From Mesorhizobium_G sp050247155 (lineage in GTDB: Bacteria; Pseudomonadota; Alphaproteobacteria; Rhizobiales; Rhizobiaceae): 64,000 bases of DNA. The translations under genes and the position numbers were made by a program. The notes under the pieces are model-generated. The model did not search any database, was not told where the DNA came from, and worked only from the letters and a program-made list of their open reading frames with translations. Positions 58,190 to 64,000 of this stretch are shown piece after piece. Position 1 is the stretch's first letter; every line of letters starts with the position of its first letter. The stretch is taken from NCBI GenBank assembly GCA_050247155.1, contig JBFWUS010000003.1:65693-129692 (forward strand), read 5' to 3'.

Positions 58190-59743
58190 ATGTCCGACGT
58201 GAAGCTCAGGCTCTACAACACGCTGACGCGGTCGAAGGAGGTTTTTGACCCGATCGACCCAAAAAACGTGCGCATGTATGTCTGCGGACCGACGGTCTAT
58301 GATTTCGCCCATATCGGCAATGCGCGCCCGGCGATCGTGTTCGACGTGCTGTTCCGCCTGCTGCGCCACGTCTATGGCGAAGAGCACGTGACCTATGTGC
58401 GCAACATCACTGACGTCGACGACAAGATCAACGCCCGCGCCTTGCGTGACTTTGGCGAAGAGATCGAGGCTGGAACGCTGACGCTGAACCAGGCGATCCG
58501 AAAAGTCACCGAGAAGACCGACAACCAATACCAGAAGGACGTAACGGCGCTCGGCTGCTTGCCGCCGACTTTTCAGCCGCGCGCAACGGAATTCGTCCAG
58601 CGCGACGATGGCAAGACCGACATGATCGGCTTGATTCAAAGCCTGATCGAACGCGGCCATGCCTATGAAGCCGCAGGTGAAGTGTTGTTCGACACCGCGT
58701 CGATGAAAGACTACGGCCAGCTTTCGAAACGTCCCCTCGACGAACAGATCGCCGGCGCGCGCGTCGAGGTCGACCGGCACAAGAAGAACCCCGGCGACTT
58801 CGTGCTCTGGAAGCTGTCGTCACCGGAGGAGCCGGGTTGGGATTCGCCTTGGGGTAGAGGCCGGCCGGGGTGGCACATCGAGTGCTCGGCGATGAGCGCC
58901 GCCTATCTCGGCGAAGTGTTCGACATCCATGGCGGCGGGCTGGACCTGATCTTCCCACACCACGAGAATGAAATCGCGCAGTCACGTTGCGCGTTCGGCC
59001 ATGACGTCATGGCGAACTACTGGATGCACAACGGGTTCCTGCAGGTGGAAGGACAAAAAATGTCCAAGAGCCTGGGGAATTTTTTCTCGATCCATGAGCT
59101 GCTGGAGACGGAAAGCTTCGGCGGACGCAAATGGCCCGGCGAGGTTCTGAGGCTGGCCATGCTGATGACGCATTACCGCGAGCCGATTGATTTTAGTGTG
59201 AGGCGGTTGGAGGAGGCGGCGATTACCCTTCTTCGTCTCTTTCGCAAGATCAAGAAATTTGAACTCGCGATGATGTCGGATGACGCGGAGCTTCTGGAGA
59301 TTCCGGCCGGCAACGACAGCTTGGTTGATGCCAGTATCTCAGAAGCCTTGGCAGATGATCTGAACGTCGGGGCGACCATCTCGATCATGCAGAAGCTTAA
59401 TGTCGATAATCAGGTTGACGCTGCGCTCAGGCTGATTGGCATCGATTGGCGTTCTTATGTTCGGAGAGAAAAGGCAGAGCTTGCTGAAAGATGGAATGAG
59501 CGCGACGTTGAAATTAGGCGGCATACATCTGGATTCACCTACGAAGGTCCCGAAATCGCTTCGAGCCACAAGAGCGTTTCGATCGATGATATGATCGCGG
59601 AGCGTCTCACCTTCATCCGCGAAAAGAACTGGGCCGAGGCCGACCGCATTCGCGACGAACTCCTGGCGCAAGGTATCCAGCTCAAGGACGGGAAAGACCC
59701 CGCCACGGGCGAACGCGTGACGACGTGGGAGGTGAAGCGGTGA
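58190..59743 (+). CDS. cysS: Cysteinyl-tRNA synthetase
   Basis: A 517-residue class I synthetase. HIGH-type motif in CGPTVYDFAHIGNARPAIVF (with the zinc Cys), ERGHAYEAAGEVLFD, the zinc site GWHIECSAMSAAYLG and HHENEIAQS, and KMSKS in GQKMSKSLGNFFSIHELL. It is longer than the usual 450-470 residues, and the stretch from about residue 335 to 450 (59191-59560) is visibly less GC-rich than its surroundings, as if replaced or inserted. The C-terminal part (AERLTFIREKNWAEADRIRD) is standard. Confidence 0.95.
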   Translation: MSDVKLRLYNTLTRSKEVFDPIDPKNVRMYVCGPTVYDFAHIGNARPAIVFDVLFRLLRHVYGEEHVTYVRNITDVDDKINARALRDFGEEIEAGTLTLNQAIRKVTEKTDNQYQKDVTALGCLPPTFQPRATEFVQRDDGKTDMIGLIQSLIERGHAYEAAGEVLFDTASMKDYGQLSKRPLDEQIAGARVEVDRHKKNPGDFVLWKLSSPEEPGWDSPWGRGRPGWHIECSAMSAAYLGEVFDIHGGGLDLIFPHHENEIAQSRCAFGHDVMANYWMHNGFLQVEGQKMSKSLGNFFSIHELLETESFGGRKWPGEVLRLAMLMTHYREPIDFSVRRLEEAAITLLRLFRKIKKFELAMMSDDAELLEIPAGNDSLVDASISEALADDLNVGATISIMQKLNVDNQVDAALRLIGIDWRSYVRREKAELAERWNERDVEIRRHTSGFTYEGPEIASSHKSVSIDDMIAERLTFIREKNWAEADRIRDELLAQGIQLKDGKDPATGERVTTWEVKR

Positions 59744-59788
59744 GGGCGGAGCGGGGCAGCTTCGGCGGCGGTGGTGCTGTTGCACCGA

Positions 59789-59942
59789 CCCCCCTCTGTC
59801 CTGCCGGACATCTCCCCCTCAAGGGGGGAGATCACGCGCGTGGCCGACGGCGCACTTCCTGCAATATCGAAGATTGGCGAAACCATCGCGGACGGCTGAT
59901 CTCCCCCCTTGAGGGGGAGATGTCCGACAGGACAGAGGGGGG
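59789..59942. repeat. Palindromic element copy A (after cysS)
   Basis: Outer arms starting CCCCCCTCTGTCCTG (59789) and ending in GACAGAGGGGGG (59942) are inverted copies with an inner GATCTCCCCC arm and a loop containing GATTGGCGAAA. Related along its length to the element at 62852-63028. Confidence 0.88.
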
Positions 59943-59984
59943 TTGGCGAAGGTGGCCTAGCCGTCCGAGATGGAGGGCGGCTGG

Positions 59985-60392
59985 ATGAAATCGAGCCATC
60001 ATCCGGTTCCGACAGCCAACCGGCGCAACGCGCGCAAAATGCGCAAGTCGATGACAGAAGCCGAACTGAAGCTCTGGACCGAGTTGCGCGCGCATCGTTT
60101 GATGGGCCTCTCGTTTCGACGCCAAATGCCTATCGCCGGTTACATTGTCGATTTTGCGTGCCCGTCTCAAAAGATGATTGTGGAAGTCGATGGTTCACAG
60201 CATGCGAATTCGGAGCGAGACAGGATTAGGGACGAGGCGCTGACCTCGCTCGGCTGGTCCATCCTCCGCTTCTGGAACGACGACGTGCTTCGCGATATCG
60301 AAGGTGTGTGCCAGCATATCGTCATCGTAGCGGGCCTGAATGCGCCCGACGCCCCGATGCCGACGCCGTTTAGGGAGGAACTCCGTCCATGA
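59985..60392 (+). CDS. DUF559 endonuclease-like protein
   Basis: About 135 residues from the ATG at 59985, which is preceded by GGAGGG; an ATG 5 codons upstream is weaker. The VSR/restriction-like fold is seen in MTEAELKLWTELRAHRLMGL, FRRQMPIAGYIVDFACPSQK and MIVEVDGSQHANSERDRIRD. DUF559 proteins are thought to be nucleases, often in repeat- or mobile-element contexts. It starts 43 bases past the palindromic element and overlaps the VOC gene by 4 bases. Confidence 0.88.
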   Translation: MKSSHHPVPTANRRNARKMRKSMTEAELKLWTELRAHRLMGLSFRRQMPIAGYIVDFACPSQKMIVEVDGSQHANSERDRIRDEALTSLGWSILRFWNDDVLRDIEGVCQHIVIVAGLNAPDAPMPTPFREELRP

Positions 60393-60775
60393 TCGACCAC
60401 ACCGGCTGTGCAGTCGCTAACTGGCAAAAATCCAAGGCGTTTTACGATGCGGCGCTCGCGCCGCTCGGCGGGTCGCTGCTCTATATAGTTCCGGAGCAAT
60501 TCACCGGCGGCAAGAAGGTTGGCGGCTACGGCCGCGAGCGTCCCGTCTGGTGGCTACATGAGGGCGGCGAAGCCGGACCCGGTCGGCACGTGGCCTTCAC
60601 CGCGCGCAGCCGCGCCGAGGTCGATGCGTTCTACGCCGAGGCGATGAAAGCCGGCGGGCGCGACAATGGCCCGCCCGGACCGCGGCCGCATTATCACGAG
60701 AACTATTACGGCGCGTTCGTGTTCGATCCCGACGGCAACAATATCGAGGCGGTATGCCATGCGCCGGAGGCTTGA
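60389..60775 (+). CDS. VOC-family protein (single domain)
   Basis: A 128-residue glyoxalase/bleomycin-resistance-like protein: MIDHTGCAVANWQKSKAFYD (first metal His), GRHVAFTARSRAEVDAFYAE and the C-terminal GAFVFDPDGNNIEAVCHAPE with the metal Glu. The ligand is unknown. Confidence 0.9.
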   Translation: MIDHTGCAVANWQKSKAFYDAALAPLGGSLLYIVPEQFTGGKKVGGYGRERPVWWLHEGGEAGPGRHVAFTARSRAEVDAFYAEAMKAGGRDNGPPGPRPHYHENYYGAFVFDPDGNNIEAVCHAPEA

Positions 60776-60788
60776 GTTGGGCGAATTT

Positions 60789-60887
60789 ACCCCCACCCCT
60801 AACCCCTCCCCTCAAGGGGGAGGGGAACACGGGAACGTCGACGCCAAGTCCCCCTCCCCCTTGAGGGGAGGGGTTAGGGGTGGGCGT
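60789..60887. repeat. Palindromic element between VOC and GFA genes
   Basis: Arms 60789-60825 (starting ACCCCCACCCCTAACCCC) and 60850-60887 are inverted copies with one mismatch. The arms match the element at 45341-45438. Confidence 0.88.
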
Positions 60888-60910
60888 AGCTTGCTCGGAA
60901 GAGAATATCG

Positions 60911-61402
60911 ATGAGCCTCGACAACCGGCCTCTCTACACCGGCGGGTGCCAGTGCGGCGCGGTGCGTTTTCGTGTCGAAGGCGCGTTGGCTGATGCGTCG
61001 GTCTGCCATTGCCGCATGTGCCAGAAGGCGGCCGGGAACTTTTACCTGCCGCTGGTTTCGGTGAAGGGCGCGAAGCTCAGCTGGACGCGTGGCGAGCCGA
61101 AAAAATTCCGCTCCTCCAGCCATGTCGAACGCGGATTCTGCGGCGAATGCGGCACGCCGTTGACTTTCGAGGCGCCGGACGGAATTGCGCTCGCCATCGG
61201 CGCATTCGATCATCCCGAGGAAATCGCGCCGACCGTGCAATGGGGCACGGAAGCGAAACTCCCTTATGTCGACGATATGCCGCGCCTGCCTGGGTACGAC
61301 ACGCTGGAGGATGAAGAGGCTGGCGGCTATCTGCATGAACTCAAATCTTTCCAACACCCCGATCACGACACCGAAACCTGGCCTTCGGAGAAAACGACAT
61401 GA
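60911..61402 (+). CDS. GFA-family zinc-binding protein, copy 1
   Basis: A 163-residue CENP-V/GFA-domain protein: GGCQCGAVRFRVEGAL, CHCRMCQKAAGNFYLPLVSV and GFCGECGTPLTFEAP provide the zinc-binding cysteines. Named after glutathione-dependent formaldehyde-activating enzyme, but activity in most members is unproven. It overlaps copy 2 by 4 bases. Confidence 0.92.
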   Translation: MSLDNRPLYTGGCQCGAVRFRVEGALADASVCHCRMCQKAAGNFYLPLVSVKGAKLSWTRGEPKKFRSSSHVERGFCGECGTPLTFEAPDGIALAIGAFDHPEEIAPTVQWGTEAKLPYVDDMPRLPGYDTLEDEEAGGYLHELKSFQHPDHDTETWPSEKTT

Positions 61403-61875
61403 GCGAGACTTTTCGAACCGGCGGCTGCCAGTGCGGCGCGGTGCGCTTCCGCATTCGCGGCGAGCTCGGGCGCGCCTCGATCTGCCATTGCCGCATGTGC
61501 CAGAAACAGTTCGGCTCGTTCTTCGGGGCGCTTGTTTCCGCGCCGAAAGACGGTGTCGAGTGGGTGCGTGAAGAGCCAAGCTATTTCCAGTCGTCGATCA
61601 ACATCGACCGCGGCTTTTGTGCACGCTGCGGCACACCTCTAACCTACCGCCAGCCGGACGGGCTGGAGATTGCCATCGGCGCGTTCGACGACCGGTCCGA
61701 CCTGGAGCCGCAGATCCAGGTCAACCACCAGTTCCGGCTGCCCTGGGTCGACAAGATTTTCGACAAGCCCGTCCACAACGACGCGAATTATTACACACGG
61801 CAGGAGCAGATTGTTTCCTTCCAGCACCCCGACCACGAGGTTGAAAACTGGCCGGCGCACGGGTTGCGGGTATGA
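61399..61875 (+). CDS. GFA-family zinc-binding protein, copy 2
   Basis: A 158-residue tandem paralogue: GGCQCGAVRFRIRGELGRAS, CHCRMCQKQFGSFFGALVSA and GFCARCGTPLTYRQPDG. Related to copy 1 over its whole length, so a tandem duplication is likely. Overlaps the iminopeptidase gene by 4 bases. Confidence 0.92.
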   Translation: MSETFRTGGCQCGAVRFRIRGELGRASICHCRMCQKQFGSFFGALVSAPKDGVEWVREEPSYFQSSINIDRGFCARCGTPLTYRQPDGLEIAIGAFDDRSDLEPQIQVNHQFRLPWVDKIFDKPVHNDANYYTRQEQIVSFQHPDHEVENWPAHGLRV

Positions 61876-62831
61876 CAGCCTTGCGGACCTTTTATCCCGA
61901 GATCGAGCCGTTCGAGACCGGCATGCTGGATGTAGGCGACGGCCATACGATCTATTGGGAGCGTGTTGGCACCAAGGGCGCCAAGCCGGCGGTGTTCCTG
62001 CACGGCGGCCCGGGCGGCGGCATCTCGCCGAAGCAGCGGCGGGTGTTCGACCCAAAACTTTATGACGTCATCCTGTTCGACCAGCGCGGCTGTGGGAAGT
62101 CGACGCCTTACGCCTCGCTGGACGACAATACGACCTGGCATCTGGTGTCCGATATCGAACGGCTGCGCGAAATGGCCGGCTTCGACAAATGGCTGGTGTT
62201 CGGTGGTTCGTGGGGCTCGACGCTGGCGCTGGCCTATGCCGAAACGCATCCCGAACGGGTGAGTGAGCTGGTCGTGCGCGGCATCTATACGCTGACCAAG
62301 GCTGAGCTCGACTGGTATTATCAGTTCGGCGTCTCGGAGATGTTCCCGGACAAGTGGGAGCGTTTTTGCGCGCCGATCCCGGTGGCCGAGCGCGGCAACA
62401 TGATGGCATCCTATCGCAAGCGGCTGACCGGCACGGACCGACAAGCGCAGATCGAGGCGGCGGTTGCCTGGAGCAGTTGGGAGGGGCAGACGATCACGCT
62501 GCTACCGGAACCCGAGACGAGTGCCAAGTTCGGAGAGGATAAGTTCGCCCTGGCCTTCGCGCGCATCGAGAACCATTTTTTCACCCATGGCGGCTGGTTC
62601 GAGGAGGGACAGCTGATCCGCGACGCCGGCAAGCTGGCGGATATTCCCGGCGTCATCGTCCACGGGCGTTACGACATGCCGTGCCCGGCGAAATATGCGT
62701 GGGCGCTGCACAAAGCCTGGCCGAAAGCCGAGTTTTTCCTCATCGAAGGGGCAGGCCACGCCTTTTCGGAGCCGGGCATATTGGACCGGCTGATCTATGC
62801 GACGAACAAGTTTGCGGGGAAGGTGGGATGA
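61872..62831 (+). CDS. pip: Proline iminopeptidase
   Basis: A 319-residue S33-family peptidase. Oxyanion-side HGGPGGGISPKQRRVFDP, YDVILFDQRGCGKSTP, nucleophile VFGGSWGSTLALAYAETHPE, acid HGRYDMPCPAKYAWALHKAW and His in EGAGHAFSEPG. It releases N-terminal proline from peptides. Last gene of the VOC-GFA-GFA-pip run. Confidence 0.94.
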   Translation: MTALRTFYPEIEPFETGMLDVGDGHTIYWERVGTKGAKPAVFLHGGPGGGISPKQRRVFDPKLYDVILFDQRGCGKSTPYASLDDNTTWHLVSDIERLREMAGFDKWLVFGGSWGSTLALAYAETHPERVSELVVRGIYTLTKAELDWYYQFGVSEMFPDKWERFCAPIPVAERGNMMASYRKRLTGTDRQAQIEAAVAWSSWEGQTITLLPEPETSAKFGEDKFALAFARIENHFFTHGGWFEEGQLIRDAGKLADIPGVIVHGRYDMPCPAKYAWALHKAWPKAEFFLIEGAGHAFSEPGILDRLIYATNKFAGKVG

Positions 62832-62851
62832 ATTCGTCGATGGACATCTCG

Positions 62852-63028
62852 GCGGGACAGCGCCCCCCTCTGTCCTGTCGGACATCTCCCCCACAAGGGG
62901 GGAGATCGCGCGCTCCGTCTTTCGCGTTTCTCCTGCAACGCTGGCGATTGGCGAAAGCCGAGCGGCCGGCTGATCTCCCCCCTTGTGGGGGAGATGTCCG
63001 GCAGGACAGAGGGGGGCGCTGTCCCGCC
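62852..63028. repeat. Palindromic element copy B (before cimA)
   Basis: 57-base arms (62852-62908 and 62972-63028, starting GGCGGGACAGCGCCCCCC) are inverted copies with one mismatch around a 63-base loop containing GATTGGCGAAA. Homologous to the element at 59789-59942. It ends 2 bases before the first possible cimA start codon. Confidence 0.92.
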
Positions 63029-63030
63029 AT

Positions 63031-64000
63031 ATGAGCCAGCTTATGAGCAAGCAAAGAATATTTCTCTTCGACACCACGCTCCGCGATGGCCAGCAGACGC
63101 CGGGCATCGACTTTTCCGTCGAGGACAAGATCGCCATCGCCAAACTGCTGGACGCGTTTGGCGTGGATTATGTCGAGGGCGGCTATCCCGGCGCCAACCC
63201 TACCGACACGGCTTTCTTTGCCGAGAAGCGCACGCACAATTCAAAATTCGTCGCCTTCGGCATGACCAAGCGCGCTGGCGTTTCGGCCTCCAACGACCCA
63301 GGCCTCAACGCACTCACGCAATCCAATTCCGATGCGATCTGTTTCGTGGCGAAAAGCTGGGATTACCACGTCAAGGTCGCGCTCGGTTGCACCAACGAGG
63401 AAAACCTCGACAACATCCGCGAGTCCGTTGCCGCGGCCGTGAAGGCCGGCAAGGAAGCGATGGTCGACTGCGAACACTTCTTCGACGGCTACAAGGCGAA
63501 CCCTGACTATGCGCTGGCCTGCGCGAGGACCGCGCTTGATGCCGGCGCGCGCTGGGTGGTGCTATGCGACACCAATGGCGGCACGCTGCCGTCCGAAGTG
63601 CGCGAGATCGTTGGCAAGGTGATCGCGGCCGGCGTGCCGGGCGACAATCTCGGCATCCACGCGCATGACGACACCGGCCAGGCGGTGGCGAATTCGCTGG
63701 CCGCGGTGGAGGCAGGCGTGCGCCAGATCCAGGGCACACTGAACGGCATCGGCGAGCGCTGCGGCAACGCCAATCTGATCTCAATCATCCCGACGCTGGC
63801 GCTGAAGCCGGCTTTCGAGAAATGCTACGACATCGGCATTGCGAAGGAACAACTGACAGGCATTTCGCGCCTATCGCGCGCTTTCGACGAGTTGCTGAAC
63901 CGCGCGCCGGAACCGCAGGCGCCTTATGTCGGGGCCTCGGCCATCGCCACCAAGGCGGGCCTCCACGCCTCGGCCATCGTCAATGAACCGAAGACCGACG
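63031..64000 (+). CDS. cimA: Citramalate synthase, partial
   Basis: The first 323 residues of a CimA-type enzyme, running off the right edge. Start at 63031 or, more likely, the in-frame ATG at 63043 (MSKQRIFLFDTTLRDGQQTP). The LeuA-like signature LFDTTLRDGQQTPGIDFSVE, DCEHFFDGYK, LCDTNGGTLPSEV and GIHAHDDTGQAVANSLAAVE are present. CimA makes citramalate from pyruvate and acetyl-CoA, an alternative route to isoleucine. It begins directly at the edge of a palindromic element. Confidence 0.92.
   Translation, partial: MSQLMSKQRIFLFDTTLRDGQQTPGIDFSVEDKIAIAKLLDAFGVDYVEGGYPGANPTDTAFFAEKRTHNSKFVAFGMTKRAGVSASNDPGLNALTQSNSDAICFVAKSWDYHVKVALGCTNEENLDNIRESVAAAVKAGKEAMVDCEHFFDGYKANPDYALACARTALDAGARWVVLCDTNGGTLPSEVREIVGKVIAAGVPGDNLGIHAHDDTGQAVANSLAAVEAGVRQIQGTLNGIGERCGNANLISIIPTLALKPAFEKCYDIGIAKEQLTGISRLSRAFDELLNRAPEPQAPYVGASAIATKAGLHASAIVNEPKTD

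Noticed and set aside
1..64000. CRISPR array
   Set aside because: No set of regularly spaced direct repeats with unique spacers was seen; the repeats present are palindromic elements and one heptamer tract.
1..64000. Intact insertion sequence or prophage
   Set aside because: No transposase, integrase or phage structural gene is recognisable; XRE-ImmA and PcfJ genes alone do not make a prophage.

Overview
The window looks like a chromosomal segment of a high-GC alphaproteobacterium of the order Hyphomicrobiales, most like Mesorhizobium or a close Phyllobacteriaceae relative. Three things point there: the core-gene order rpoZ - rsh - pyrE - acpS - lepB - rnc - era - recO, an Omp2b-like rhizobial/Brucella porin, and many dispersed intergenic palindromes of the rhizobial type. 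This placement rests on family and synteny recognition, not on a database search.

Left third (1-24 kb), an accessory-rich region. Leucine catabolism genes lie on the minus strand but are scattered: a TetR regulator and isovaleryl-CoA dehydrogenase (15.6-17.4 kb), the carboxyltransferase subunit MccB (9.1-10.7 kb) and the biotin carboxylase subunit MccA (1-707, running off the left edge). Between them lie unrelated blocks. One is a DUF1993 - macrodomain - Rid operon next to a cupin, an SH3 protein and a fatty acid desaturase. Another is a DinJ/YafQ toxin-antitoxin pair with DUF2200, followed by an unrecognised gene paired with an XRE-ImmA/IrrE fusion. The rest are a PcfJ-domain gene, a methyltransferase, an alpha/beta-hydrolase-LuxR fusion and a VapC/AbrB pair. 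Further right come a MarR-GNAT fusion with a clear palindromic operator-promoter, a phosphotransferase, a HisC-like aminotransferase, and a PepSY - response regulator - histidine kinase operon facing a second PepSY gene.

Middle (24-40 kb): tRNA-Ser(GCU), a porin with a strong terminator, a hydrolase, a soluble lytic transglycosylase, dapA-smpB, a GFA-like/TetR pair with a clear operator, and a GH25 lysozyme. Then comes a probable uraD - MFS - two NMT1/THI5-like binding proteins unit, divergent from a LysR regulator, followed by a family-5 uracil-DNA glycosylase next to a NYN-domain protein.

Right third (40-64 kb), mostly core genes. After the rpoZ to recO run come a thioesterase, an MFS transporter, an ECF sigma/anti-sigma pair, an HD hydrolase with YgfZ, a dihydroorotase-family protein, BrnT/BrnA, several conserved hypotheticals, NUDIX, SRAP, cysS, DUF559, VOC, two tandem GFA proteins, proline iminopeptidase and the start of a citramalate synthase (cimA, running off the right edge).

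Most striking observations: (i) AcpS has a C-terminal tail of about 39 residues that resembles the end of an AbrB-type antitoxin; (ii) the leucine degradation genes are broken up by defence/TA-like and unknown genes; (iii) the Rid protein next to a macrodomain lacks the usual active-site arginine; (iv) the dihydroorotase-like protein has Gln for the first His of the HxH motif; (v) there are at least eight large palindromic intergenic elements, including two related copies flanking the 59.8-63.0 kb block; (vi) several well-formed operators are visible next to regulator genes.
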